Part shown: positions 1 to 8,327 of the stretch, piece by piece
Layout of the letters: each line of letters begins with the position of its first letter
Position numbering within the stretch: position 1 is the first letter of the stretch
NCBI RefSeq assembly: GCF_003438995.1
Contig: NZ_QSUN01000028.1
Coordinates: forward strand, 1-37,250
Source of the DNA: Bacteroides sp. OM05-12
GTDB taxonomy: Bacteria; Bacteroidota; Bacteroidia; Bacteroidales; Bacteroidaceae
Length of the DNA: 37,250 nucleotides
Reading direction: 5' to 3'
Position numbers and translations under genes: made by a program
The notes under the pieces: generated by a model
What the model saw: only the letters and a program-made list of their open reading frames with translations
Databases searched by the model: none
Told to the model about the DNA's origin: nothing

Positions 1-1
1 A

Positions 2-39
2 AAGAGGCAAATAACTGTATTTTAGTTATTTACCCTCTT
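2..39 (-). terminator. Probable terminator of tRNA-fMet
   Basis: Imperfect inverted repeat just downstream of the tRNA on the minus strand. AAGAGG-CAAATAACT (2-16) faces AGTTATTT-ACCCTCTT (24-39) around a 7-nt loop, and the minus-strand side ends in CTCTTT. The T-tract is cut by the window edge, so its strength cannot be judged. Confidence 0.55.
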
Positions 40-44
40 AAAAG

Positions 45-117
<73 letters not shown>

Positions 118-139
118 ATGTTTATTTCTTTTGTGAGTG

Positions 140-169
140 CAAAGGTACGACTTTATTTTAAAATTGCAA
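140..169 (-). promoter_or_regulatory. Bacteroides-type promoter of tRNA-fMet
   Basis: On the minus strand a -7 box TACCTTTG (140-147) matches TAnnTTTG. A TTG element (167-169) lies 19 nt upstream, the usual -33/-7 spacing in Bacteroides. The -7 box lies 23 nt before the tRNA 5' end. Confidence 0.7.
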
Positions 170-280
170 TATATTCATGAGATATTTTTCAAGTAAACTT
201 TTAATAAACCTATAATGTGCTGTAAACCAGCTATGTCAGTTATGAATATTAACTCTTTTTATTTATTAAATTTTTCTTTT

Positions 281-312
281 CTTGTGTAGTATCAATAAAA
301 ACTGTACTTTTG
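281..312 (+). promoter_or_regulatory. Promoter of the tetR-fabG-rluA operon
   Basis: The -7 box TACTTTTG (305-312) matches TAnnTTTG. TTG at 282-284 lies 20 nt upstream. The ATG of the TetR gene is 30 nt downstream, giving a short leader. Confidence 0.6.
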
Positions 313-342
313 CTCAAATTATTAAGCAATGTGCAATAACCT

Positions 343-939
343 ATGACTGTATCCAAAACGAAAGCAAAATTAGTAGATGTGGCTCGACAACTCTTTGCGA
401 AAATGGGAGTTGAGAATACAACCATGAATGATATTGCTTTGGCTTCGAAGAAAGGACGCCGTACTCTCTATACTTACTTTAAAAGTAAAGATGAAATCTA
501 TATGGCTGTTGTTGAGTCTGAACTTGACAGATTATCAGAGATTATGCAAAGCGTTGCGGAGAAAAATATCTCTCCGGATGAAAAAATGATTGAAATGATT
601 TATACACGACTGGATACCGTGAAAGAAGTTGTTTATAGAAATGGAACATTACGTGCTAATTTCTTTCGGGATATTTGGAGAGTCGAAAAAGTGCGCAAGA
701 AATTTGATGCAAGAGAGATTATTCTATTCAAAAGTGTACTAACGGAAGGAAAAAACAAAGGCGTTTTTGAAATAGATGATGTTAGTATGACAGCTACGTT
801 AGTACATTATTGTGTAAAAGGAATAGAAGTACCTTATATTCGTGGTCATATAGGTAGTGGACTTGATGCCGAAACGCGTTTAAAATACGTACGAGACATT
901 GTTTATGGAGCTTTACATAGAAAAGAAATTAGTCAATAA
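343..939 (+). CDS. TetR/AcrR-family transcriptional regulator
   Basis: A 198-aa protein with the TetR fold. The N-terminal helix-turn-helix lies at about residues 5-55; it contains KLVDVARQLFAKMG, then TTMNDIALASKKGRRTLYTYF, whose pattern is that of the recognition helix and YxYFxxK segment of this family. The rest (about 60-198) is the all-helical ligand and dimer domain, which is poorly conserved, so the effector cannot be read. It is the first gene of a unit with the FabG-like reductase (22-bp gap) and an RluA-type gene. Regulation of fatty-acid or lipid genes, or of its own operon, is a reasonable inference from the neighbour but is not shown. Confidence 0.85.
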   Translation: MTVSKTKAKLVDVARQLFAKMGVENTTMNDIALASKKGRRTLYTYFKSKDEIYMAVVESELDRLSEIMQSVAEKNISPDEKMIEMIYTRLDTVKEVVYRNGTLRANFFRDIWRVEKVRKKFDAREIILFKSVLTEGKNKGVFEIDDVSMTATLVHYCVKGIEVPYIRGHIGSGLDAETRLKYVRDIVYGALHRKEISQ

Positions 940-961
940 ATAATTTAATTTACTTTTAATT

Positions 962-1708
962 ATGGGATTATTAAACGGAAAAACAGCAATTGTTACAGGA
1001 GCCGCACGCGGAATCGGTAAAGCTATTGCTCTAAAATTCGCTTCAGAAGGAGCTAATGTTGCATTTACAGATCTGGTTATAGATGAAAATGCTGAAAAAA
1101 CAGTTAAAGAAATAGAAGCTTTTGGGGTAAAAGCCAAAGGATATGCATCTAATGCTGCAAACTTTGCTGAAACTGAAACTGTTGTTAATCAAATTAAGGA
1201 TGATTTTGGTACTATTGATATTTTGGTAAATAATGCCGGTATTACAAAAGATGGTTTGATGATGCGTATGAGCGAGGCACAATGGGATGCTGTTATTGCT
1301 GTGAATCTGAAATCTGCTTTTAATTTCATTCATGCTTGTACTCCTATTATGATGCGTCAAAAGAATGGAAGTATTATCAATATGGCTTCTGTTGTTGGTG
1401 TTCATGGTAATGCCGGACAATGTAATTATTCAGCTTCTAAGGCTGGAATGATTGGTTTAGCCAAATCGATTGCCCAGGAATTAGGTTCACGTGGTGTTCG
1501 CGCCAATGCAATTGCTCCTGGATTCATTATTACCGATATGACTGCCAAACTTTCTGATGAAGTGAAAGAAGAATGGAGTAAGAAAATACCTCTTCGTCGT
1601 GGTGGAACTCCTGAAGATGTTGCTGATGTAGCTACATTCCTGGCTTCTGATATGTCATCTTATGTCACAGGGCAAGTTATTCAGGTAGACGGTGGAATGA
1701 ATATGTAA
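962..1708 (+). CDS. fabG: 3-oxoacyl-[acyl-carrier-protein] reductase (FabG-type SDR)
   Basis: A 248-aa classical short-chain dehydrogenase/reductase. The NAD(P)-binding glycine motif TGAARGIG is at residues 12-19 and NNAG at 90-93. The catalytic tetrad N115, S143, Y156 and K160 is complete (NYSASKAG around Y156). The C-terminus ends DGGMNM, typical of FabG. In the family this enzyme reduces 3-oxoacyl-ACP with NADPH in the first reductive step of fatty-acid elongation, in the cytoplasm. Length and motifs are normal. It lies 22 bp after the TetR gene and 1 bp before the RluA-type gene, so it is clearly cotranscribed. FabG paralogues with other substrates are common, so the physiological substrate is an inference. 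Confidence 0.88.
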   Translation: MGLLNGKTAIVTGAARGIGKAIALKFASEGANVAFTDLVIDENAEKTVKEIEAFGVKAKGYASNAANFAETETVVNQIKDDFGTIDILVNNAGITKDGLMMRMSEAQWDAVIAVNLKSAFNFIHACTPIMMRQKNGSIINMASVVGVHGNAGQCNYSASKAGMIGLAKSIAQELGSRGVRANAIAPGFIITDMTAKLSDEVKEEWSKKIPLRRGGTPEDVADVATFLASDMSSYVTGQVIQVDGGMNM

Positions 1709-1709
1709 T

Positions 1710-2378
1710 ATGACTGTAGTTTACGAAGATAATCATATTATAATTGTCAATAAGAGTAGTTCGGAAATAGTTCAAGGTGACAAGACCGGAGATACTCCTC
1801 TTTCAGATATTGTTAAGCAATATCTGAAAGAGAAATATAATAAACAGGGAAATGTATTTGTAGGTGTAACACACCGCTTGGATCGCCCTGTGAGTGGATT
1901 AGTTATTTTTGCAAAAACCAGTAAGGCACTCTCGAGGTTAAATGAAATGTTCAAACATAGCGAGATAAAAAAAACATATTGGGCTATTGTGAAAAACTGT
2001 CCCCAAAAAGAAGAGGAAGAACTTACTAATTATCTTGTACGCAATGAGAAACAGAACAAGTCTTATGCATATGATAAAGAGGTAAAAAATTCAAAGAAAG
2101 CAATTCTTCATTATAAACTTATTTCCCATTCTGAAAATTATTATTTACTTGAAGTTGATCTAAAGACCGGTCGCCATCATCAAATACGTTGTCAGTTAGC
2201 AAAAATGGGATGCCCGATAAAAGGGGATCTTAAATATGGTTCTTCACGTTCCAATTCTGATGGAAGTATTTGCTTGCATGCACGAAAAATAAGTTTCATT
2301 CATCCGGTTTCTAAAAAAGTAATAGAGGTAGAAGCTCCTGTTCCGGATGATAATTTATGGAAAGCACTTGTGTCTTAA
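1710..2378 (+). CDS. RluA-family pseudouridine synthase
   Basis: A 222-aa protein of the RluA family, which isomerises uridine to pseudouridine in rRNA or tRNA. The signature HRLDRPVSG is at residues 55-63, with catalytic Asp58. The family's later motifs are also present: the KTYWAIV strand, then LKTGRHHQIRCQLA (RxHQIR motif) and IKGDLKYG. There is no N-terminal S4 domain, so it resembles the short RluA/TruC-like group rather than RluC or RluD. The ATG follows the fabG stop by one base, so translation is probably coupled. The exact RNA target cannot be told from the sequence. Confidence 0.87.
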   Translation: MTVVYEDNHIIIVNKSSSEIVQGDKTGDTPLSDIVKQYLKEKYNKQGNVFVGVTHRLDRPVSGLVIFAKTSKALSRLNEMFKHSEIKKTYWAIVKNCPQKEEEELTNYLVRNEKQNKSYAYDKEVKNSKKAILHYKLISHSENYYLLEVDLKTGRHHQIRCQLAKMGCPIKGDLKYGSSRSNSDGSICLHARKISFIHPVSKKVIEVEAPVPDDNLWKALVS

Positions 2379-2388
2379 TAAACAAAAA

Positions 2389-2428
2389 AGCCGCCCTCAG
2401 TATTCGCTAATACTAAGGTTTGCGGCTT
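2389..2428 (-). terminator. Terminator downstream of the QEPEKK-repeat gene
   Basis: Long hairpin between two convergent genes. AAGCCGC...CAGTATT (from 2389) pairs with AATACTAAGG...GCGGCTT (to 2428) around a 4-nt loop. On the minus strand it is followed by TTTTTTG, a good intrinsic terminator. On the plus strand the following bases are CCTCTCTC, so it is a weaker stop for the RluA operon. Confidence 0.8.
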
Positions 2429-2461
2429 CCTCTCTCAAATAGAAACGTCTGTGCTTAATTG

Positions 2462-2875
2462 TTACGCTAACTTCATATCAGGACAAGTCGTTTTTTCTTT
2501 TTTTATTGAATCACTAGGTTGTGATTGTTCCTTTTTCTCCGGTTCTTGGGCCATAGCATAAGAAGTTCCGACTTCACCTTTTGGCTTTTCTACAGTAGTG
2601 CTATCCTTTTTTTCCGGCTCTTGAGCCATGGCAAAAGAAACACTTGGGCTTTCAACTACTACAGTGTCTTTCTTTTCTGGCTCTTGAATCACAGCAAAAG
2701 AAATACTTGGACTTTCAACCACTGCTGTGTCTTTTTTCTCCGGCTCCTGCATAAATGCCAATGAATTTTCGGGATTTACTACTGTTGTATCTTTCTTCTC
2801 CGGTTCTTGTGCAAATATAGATAAACTACTACCCATTGTTAATCCTACTACTGCTACATAAACTAACTTTCTCAT
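2462..2875 (-). CDS. Exported QEPEKK-repeat protein, function unknown
   Basis: A 137-aa protein from the start MRKLVYVAVV; another ATG lies two codons earlier at 2881. The signal peptide is about residues 1-22, with a predicted cleavage FA|QEPEKK. The mature part is five QEPEKK units at a period of about 20-25 residues (63 bp in the most regular part). The linkers resemble DTVVVESPSVSFAMA. Most repeats therefore recreate a short hydrophobic stretch and an Ala before Gln, like the signal-peptidase junction. There is no lipobox and no enzyme motif. The protein is low-complexity and rich in Glu, Lys, Ser and Val, so it is probably a disordered periplasmic or surface protein. It is preceded by a sigma-54-like promoter (2939-2955) and lies just downstream of the sigma-54 regulator gene. 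I do not recognise a family. Confidence 0.8.
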   Translation of the reverse strand: MRKLVYVAVVGLTMGSSLSIFAQEPEKKDTTVVNPENSLAFMQEPEKKDTAVVESPSISFAVIQEPEKKDTVVVESPSVSFAMAQEPEKKDSTTVEKPKGEVGTSYAMAQEPEKKEQSQPSDSIKKEKTTCPDMKLA

Positions 2876-2938
2876 AATCATTTGCTTTAATTGTTAATGT
2901 TCTTGCTATTTTCTTGTTTTACCTTCTGAGAAATTAAG

Positions 2939-2955
2939 TTCAAAGCACGTGCCAA
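2939..2955 (-). promoter_or_regulatory. Sigma-54 (-24/-12) promoter of the QEPEKK-repeat gene
   Basis: On the minus strand the sequence TTGGCACGTGCTTTGAA matches the RpoN consensus YTGGCACGrNNNTTGCW at 12 of 14 defined positions. The whole -24 element TTGGCACG is perfect. The mismatches are T for r and A for C in the -12 element. The likely transcript starts near 2928, about 50 nt before the ATG at 2875. The neighbouring regulator (3079-4425) is a sigma-54 activator, which supports the call. Confidence 0.72.
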
Positions 2956-3020
2956 AGTAGTCGTTTATTACTAATGTGTATATTTACAGGTAGTTATGGT
3001 TATATTCTGATTCGTTTGAT

Positions 3021-3070
3021 TGTAGAAAATAGTGAGATGTGTAGAAATTATTGTGGAATAATTCCACAAT
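3021..3070 (-). promoter_or_regulatory. Putative enhancer site (UAS) for the sigma-54 regulator
   Basis: A perfect palindrome, TTGTGGAATAATTCCACAA (3051-3069, extending one base each way), sits about 95-115 bp upstream of the -24/-12 promoter. Two further half-sites TGTAGAA occur at 3021-3027 and 3040-3046, in the same direction as TGTGGAA at 3052-3058. Activators of the NtrC class bind such palindromes about 80-200 bp upstream of their promoters. It also lies 9 bp past the regulator's stop codon, so a terminator role is an alternative, but there is no T-tract and only a minimal loop. Confidence 0.55.
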
Positions 3071-3078
3071 ATCAAATA

Positions 3079-4425
3079 TTATAGATCGATCTGATAAAGT
3101 TTGAGTTTATTATAAAGTGTTTTTCGATCTATGCCCAACAACATGGCAGCTTTGCTCTTATTATTGTTGGTATGGCGTAGAGCTTCTAGAATTTGTTCCT
3201 TTTCTCTTTCTTCATTGTGTAGGGAAATGCTCATAGTCTGTGTTGGCGTTTCAAGAATTTCATTTCCCAATTCATTAATCGAGATAAAGTTCTGTTGCGC
3301 TAACAGTGTGGCACGTTTTACAACATTCCTCATTTGCCGTAGATTACCGGGCCAATGGTACTCTTGTAAGGCGGCAACAGCTTTTGCGTCAAAACCAATA
3401 AGATGCTTGTCTAATTCTTTATTCGCCTGATCAAGAAAGAAATTAGCGAATAAAAGTATGTCTTCCTTTCGATCTTTTAGACAAGGCATCTTTAGAGTGA
3501 ATTCATTGATACGGTGATAAAGATCTTCACGGAAAGTGCCTTTTTCTATGGCAACTTCCAGATTTTCATTCGTTGCGGAGATTAGACGAATATCTACATT
3601 CATTTCTTGGGTAGAACCAACGGGACGAACACGTCTTTCTTGTAGAGCACGAAGTAGTTGTATCTGTACTTCATAGCTAAGATTTCCTATTTCATCCAAG
3701 AAAATAGTTCCTCCATTGGCTGCAACGAAAGCTCCTGTTTTATCTGTTAAAGCTCCTGTGAAGGAGCCTTTAATATGTCCGAAAAACTCCGATGCTGCCA
3801 ACTCTTTTGGTATAGAACCACAGTCAATTGCAATGAAAGGTTTATCAGCACGTTTGCTTAACTGATGAATGCGATGGGCGACATATTCCTTACCTGTTCC
3901 ACTTGCACCGTTTATCAGAACAGACATATTTGTGGGAGCTACCAAACGTACATAACCGAATAGTTGTTTGGCTGCATCGCTTTCACCTTCAAGAAAATTA
4001 TCCTGAACTTTATTATTTATCTGTTCTCCTTTATTCACGGACTGTTTTGGGGGAATAGAATCGTTGTCCGATAAAGCTTCATTGATTTTCTTTAAAAGTT
4101 CATCCGGATTCACCGGTTTGGAAATGTAGTCTTTTGCACCTGATTTGATGGCTTCTACTGCTGTTTGGATGTCAGCATAGCCGGTCATGATGATTAAAGG
4201 GAGCTCCAGACTATGTTCATTCATCCACTTCAATAGGTGAATACCGTCACCGTCAGGTAAGCGAAGATCTGAGAGTACAAGATTAAAATGACCGGATTCC
4301 AATGATTTTCGGGCACGGGCTATATTGCTTGCTGTATCGGCAGCAAAGCCTTTTTTGCATAGCCAAGTTTTAAGCATTACTCCGAATGTGATATCATCTT
4401 CTACTATTAATATAGAAACAGCCAT
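3079..4425 (-). CDS. NtrC-family sigma-54-dependent response regulator
   Basis: A 448-aa protein with three domains. The receiver domain is residues 1-115, with phospho-acceptor D53 and the acidic pair E9/D10/D11. The AAA+ sigma-54 interaction domain is about 145-380. It has Walker A GASGTGKE (173-180), the sigma-54 loop as GSFTGA (220-225, the usual GAFTGA with Ala to Ser) and Walker B IFLDEIG (241-247). The C-terminal Fis-type helix-turn-helix is about 405-445 (KSKAAMLLGIDRKTLYNKL). Once phosphorylated, such proteins form rings that remodel the sigma-54 holoenzyme using ATP. It follows the hybrid kinase gene by 68 bp, on the same strand, and is the last gene of the five-gene run. The gene next downstream has a sigma-54-like promoter and is its likely target. 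Confidence 0.93.
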   Translation of the reverse strand: MAVSILIVEDDITFGVMLKTWLCKKGFAADTASNIARARKSLESGHFNLVLSDLRLPDGDGIHLLKWMNEHSLELPLIIMTGYADIQTAVEAIKSGAKDYISKPVNPDELLKKINEALSDNDSIPPKQSVNKGEQINNKVQDNFLEGESDAAKQLFGYVRLVAPTNMSVLINGASGTGKEYVAHRIHQLSKRADKPFIAIDCGSIPKELAASEFFGHIKGSFTGALTDKTGAFVAANGGTIFLDEIGNLSYEVQIQLLRALQERRVRPVGSTQEMNVDIRLISATNENLEVAIEKGTFREDLYHRINEFTLKMPCLKDRKEDILLFANFFLDQANKELDKHLIGFDAKAVAALQEYHWPGNLRQMRNVVKRATLLAQQNFISINELGNEILETPTQTMSISLHNEEREKEQILEALRHTNNNKSKAAMLLGIDRKTLYNKLKLYQIDL

Positions 4426-4493
4426 TTCTAATAAATTTTAGTTGAACAAAAATACGGTTATTTTTCCTCTTTTGATAAATACGCTAATACCTT

Positions 4494-6971
4494 TTAACAT
4501 AATCCTGAGAACTTCTCGCATTGTACGATAACTTTATCTATTTCCTCTAAGGCAAAGATAGCTTTCTCTTGCATATCTGCGCTGAAAGCCTCATCGCGGT
4601 GTGCTTCGAGCCATGCAAGAAATTGGACACAGCGGGTAGCGTTTATCATTCTGAAAAGCGGCAACATTTTGTGTGCTAATCCGGTAAGATGCTTAGCATC
4701 TGAAGCATCCAAAGCTGTCTGTAATGCGTCACGGTTATTTCTAGTTTCGGAAACGAACGTTCGCAAGATTTTTGCAGCGGCAGCCGGATCGTCTTCCGAG
4801 AAAGTGGTAAGTGCTGCGAATTTTAATTCATGGGAATCAGTATCCAATTGTGCCTTATCGGAGTTTTCGTGCGCTACTTCGGGAATTGAAAAGACACGGC
4901 TTAGTTCATTTAAAGAGAAAGGCTTATGTAAACAATCGGCAAAGCCTTTTGCTTTAAAATCCTCCTCATCCATATCACTCCGTGCCGTGACTGCTATAAC
5001 GGATATACTTCTCGCTTGAGGAATATTGGAACTCCTCAACAGTTCCAATAGTTCAAACCCGTTCATGGCAGGCATCTGTACGTCCGTCAGCAAGATGTCG
5101 AACGATTCATTCTTTAAATATTCAAATAACTCTTCCGGTTGTTCGCAGCATACGGCTTCTACGTTTAGTTGTTTTAGCATTTCCACTGTGAGTTCCAACT
5201 GAATACGGTCGTCGTCAATGAGCAAAGCGCGGGTGGGTTTGGGACTTTTCGGTGATTCGTTTTCCTCTTTTTTTTGAGTTTCGATTATTCCACCAACCGG
5301 GAATAGCGGCAGGCAAACCTCAAAAGAACTTCCTTTTCCGGATATGCTCTCTACTTTTATCGTTCCTTCCAACAAAGCAACCAATTTCTGAGTGATAGAC
5401 AAGCCTAATCCGAAACCTTCTTCTCCCTGTGCGTTTTTCAGGCGGGTGAACTCTTGAAATATTTTATCCTTTTCTTCGTCGGAGATACCTTTACCCGTAT
5501 CTTTTACCGTTAGATATAACTTGGATTCCCGATAGGAAACAAACAGTCCGATGCTGCCTTCCTCTGTAAACTTGATGGCGTTAGATAGTAGATTGTCCGT
5601 AATTTGCCGTATCCGGAAGGGGTCGCTGATGTAGTGCCCATTTAATTCGGGGGCTATTTGGTAATCCAACCTCAGATTTTTCTTCTCGGCTATCGGCTCA
5701 AAGCTAATCTTTATCTCGTCAAACAATTGGTGCGGGTTGAAAGTAACCCGATTTATCTCCACCTTATTGGAGTCGAGCTTGTGGAAATCCAATAAGTCTT
5801 TGACCAACTTCAACAAGTGCTCGGAAGAAGCTTTCATGTTATCCAGATAAAAACGCTGCCTTTCTTCTGTCGTAAGCCGGGACAGCAAATCCGTATATCC
5901 GATAATGGAACCGACCGGTGCTTTGATGTCGTGCGTGATGGTCAACATCAGTTTCTCGCGGGAGACAAGCAAATTCTCCGCTTTTTGTTTGGCAATCTCC
6001 AATTCGCGGCGGTAATGGTTACTTTTTGTTATGTCCCGCCATATCAATATCAGAAACAAAGCGGCTAGGAATGCCGAGCCGATTGCTATTCCACTGATGA
6101 CGCGCATGGAGTGTTGGCGCACCATCCGGTTCTGCTCCAGTTTGTCCAGTGAGCGGCTCATCTCTTCTTCTTCAAAGTCACGGAGAATCTGGTTTATCTT
6201 TGCAGACAGGATTTGACCGTTGTAACGCAGCTTGTTTGCCCTGTTTCTAAGTAATTCCAAGTGCTCCTGACGTTTGTCGCTTATTTGTATCTGTATGTTT
6301 CTCAGGATGACGGCAACCGTGTCCGCCGGATTGTAAGCCTGCACCAACGTGTCGGTGATGTACTCATGCGAGGTGTTAGTTACCGTAGCGGTGTCTTGTT
6401 TTCCGGGTGCGAAAGCCTCTGCCAGACGTTTGAAGAAACCTTTCGGCTTCTTTTGTACCTGATAGGAGTTTTGCCGGACCACTACTTTCTTCTGCACACG
6501 CTCTTCTTTGAGCAACGAATCCTGTTGTGAGATAATCTTCTCTATATTTCGTTGATAAATGCCCGCCGCTGCCGTGTCGTTCATTGCTTTGAGCAAGCTC
6601 AGCATATTTTGTTCTTTCCGGTTGAGCAGTAAGGAGATGCTGTCTACACGTTGTGATTGCACGGAGTCGGAAACGAAAGTCTTGAGGGTATCGATCGAAG
6701 CAAGTGCTTCTTGCATCGCCTTGCGGTAAAGCGGGTAATCATTCAGGCGTCCGACACTTAGCGACTGACCGATAACTTCTGCCTGATAGAGCTTGGCAAG
6801 TGTGTTATTGGTAATCTTTCGCTTGGCGTCCAGTTCGGCTTCGGAAATGTCCGGCTCTGCCAATACCTTCATTTCCTGATACACAAACCATATAGAGAAA
6901 AATAACAATGTGGTCAGCAATAAATAGCCTACCGTCACCTTCGCCCTTATTGATTTGTTTTCCTTCCGCAT
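4494..6971 (-). CDS. Hybrid sensor histidine kinase with receiver and Hpt domains
   Basis: An 825-aa inner-membrane kinase. TM1 is about residues 12-31, an extracytoplasmic helical region about 32-288, and TM2 about 291-311. HisKA contains H347 (THDIKAPVGS). HATPase_c has the N box DNLLSNAIKF (459-468), DTGKGIS (491-497) and GFGLGLS (519-525). A receiver domain (about 580-700) has D630 in LLTDVQMPAMNG. A C-terminal Hpt domain (about 735-825) has H767 in LAHKMLP. The order H347, D630, H767 gives a complete internal phosphorelay, whose last step would phosphorylate D53 of the adjacent NtrC-type regulator. The sensor region has no recognised fold; it contains a Lys/Arg-rich segment around 150-190. 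The start is 9 bp after the MATE stop. Confidence 0.93.
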   Translation of the reverse strand: MRKENKSIRAKVTVGYLLLTTLLFFSIWFVYQEMKVLAEPDISEAELDAKRKITNNTLAKLYQAEVIGQSLSVGRLNDYPLYRKAMQEALASIDTLKTFVSDSVQSQRVDSISLLLNRKEQNMLSLLKAMNDTAAAGIYQRNIEKIISQQDSLLKEERVQKKVVVRQNSYQVQKKPKGFFKRLAEAFAPGKQDTATVTNTSHEYITDTLVQAYNPADTVAVILRNIQIQISDKRQEHLELLRNRANKLRYNGQILSAKINQILRDFEEEEMSRSLDKLEQNRMVRQHSMRVISGIAIGSAFLAALFLILIWRDITKSNHYRRELEIAKQKAENLLVSREKLMLTITHDIKAPVGSIIGYTDLLSRLTTEERQRFYLDNMKASSEHLLKLVKDLLDFHKLDSNKVEINRVTFNPHQLFDEIKISFEPIAEKKNLRLDYQIAPELNGHYISDPFRIRQITDNLLSNAIKFTEEGSIGLFVSYRESKLYLTVKDTGKGISDEEKDKIFQEFTRLKNAQGEEGFGLGLSITQKLVALLEGTIKVESISGKGSSFEVCLPLFPVGGIIETQKKEENESPKSPKPTRALLIDDDRIQLELTVEMLKQLNVEAVCCEQPEELFEYLKNESFDILLTDVQMPAMNGFELLELLRSSNIPQARSISVIAVTARSDMDEEDFKAKGFADCLHKPFSLNELSRVFSIPEVAHENSDKAQLDTDSHELKFAALTTFSEDDPAAAAKILRTFVSETRNNRDALQTALDASDAKHLTGLAHKMLPLFRMINATRCVQFLAWLEAHRDEAFSADMQEKAIFALEEIDKVIVQCEKFSGLC

Positions 6972-6980
6972 ACTTATTTC

Positions 6981-8327
6981 TTAATTTAATGCCTTCATTG
7001 TTTGTTGCCGGAAGCGCAGGAACAGCATAATGCCCGCACTCGTCAGCCCGAACGGGAATCCCATCCACACACCTACGATGCCCCAGTCTAGTACGAACCC
7101 GCAAATGTAACCGATGGGCAACGAGATGATGAAATAGGCAATAAAGGCGATCACCATCATCGGCTTTACGTCCGAAATTCCACGCAAGGCATTGGCAAAG
7201 GCTATCTGCAGACCGTCGCCGAACTGATAGATAAGCAACGGCGCTATCAGGCTCGCCACCATTACGCTGACCGCCTCGCTGTCTGTGAACCAGCCGCCCC
7301 AATAGTCTCTCAGCAAGAAAATTGGAATGGAAGCCGATACTGCCATCACCATGATAAGGTGAAATCCGGCGTAGGCGGAGCGGCGTACGTTTAATATTTC
7401 ACCCTTTCCTTTAAAGTTGCTCACACGAACGGCTATTGCCGCACCCATGCCGTAGTACATCATGAAACATATCTGCGAGATGGCAAGCATAATCTGATGA
7501 GCCGCCAGCTCAATCGTACCCAGCCACCCTATCATGATGGCACTGAGACTGAATGAGGCTGTTTCCATTCCCATCTGGAAAGCGATAGGCCACCCCAGTT
7601 CGTTTAGCTTCCGGAAATCCGGTTTGTTCAGCACCGCCCGTTTGAATCCGGCCAGACTGCGTATATAGCGTTTGCCGAAAAAGAATATCGCGGCAAAGAT
7701 TACTACCATCATTATACGCGAAAACAGTGTGCTGATGCCTGCTCCCAACAAACCCAGTTCGGGAAATCCCATCTTGCCGTTAATCAGGATGTAATTGCCG
7801 ATGATATTTAAGATATTGCCGCCAAGGAGTATCCACATGGAAGTTTTTGTGTCCGTAATGCCGTCGGCAAATTGCTTGAAACCATTAAATAACAGTACAA
7901 AGACGAGCGAGATGAGCAACACGATAAAGTAAGGTTTGATGAGCGGAATCAGTTCTTCCGGCTGCCCCAGCTTTTCTACGTTGAAGTAGAGAATCGTCAT
8001 GGCAACGGTGAGCAGCAGCGCCACAAGGACGTTTGCCGCCAAACTGTTCTTCAAAACTCTTCCGGCAGCGTATAAATCTCCTTTCCCGTACAGGCTGCCT
8101 ATGATGGGAGTGAGTCCGTAAGAGAATCCCGTGCTGAAAATAATCACCAGATTGAACATATTGTTGACGAACGAGGCGGCTGCGAGTTCATTCGTGCTGT
8201 GATGTCCTATCATCAGCGTATCGGCAAATCCTAATATGATGACACCGATTTGCCCGATGACAATAGGAATGCCCAAGTAGATCAGCGCCCGGTAATGTTC
8301 TCGATATGTATTGAAGAAATGACTCAT
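6981..8327 (-). CDS. MATE-family multidrug efflux transporter
   Basis: A 448-aa integral membrane protein with about 12 hydrophobic helices in two halves, typical of MATE (NorM-like) sodium- or proton-coupled exporters of cationic drugs. The N-terminus IYLGIPIVIGQIGVIILGFADTLMIG carries the family's first-helix pattern, with the conserved Asp-Thr before MIG. The repeat in the second half starts near ELGWPIAFQMGMETASFSL. Length is normal. The ATG overlaps the stop of the M16 protease gene by 4 bp (ATGA), and the kinase gene follows after 9 bp, so translation is coupled on both sides. The substrate cannot be deduced. Confidence 0.92.
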   Translation of the reverse strand: MSHFFNTYREHYRALIYLGIPIVIGQIGVIILGFADTLMIGHHSTNELAAASFVNNMFNLVIIFSTGFSYGLTPIIGSLYGKGDLYAAGRVLKNSLAANVLVALLLTVAMTILYFNVEKLGQPEELIPLIKPYFIVLLISLVFVLLFNGFKQFADGITDTKTSMWILLGGNILNIIGNYILINGKMGFPELGLLGAGISTLFSRIMMVVIFAAIFFFGKRYIRSLAGFKRAVLNKPDFRKLNELGWPIAFQMGMETASFSLSAIMIGWLGTIELAAHQIMLAISQICFMMYYGMGAAIAVRVSNFKGKGEILNVRRSAYAGFHLIMVMAVSASIPIFLLRDYWGGWFTDSEAVSVMVASLIAPLLIYQFGDGLQIAFANALRGISDVKPMMVIAFIAYFIISLPIGYICGFVLDWGIVGVWMGFPFGLTSAGIMLFLRFRQQTMKALN

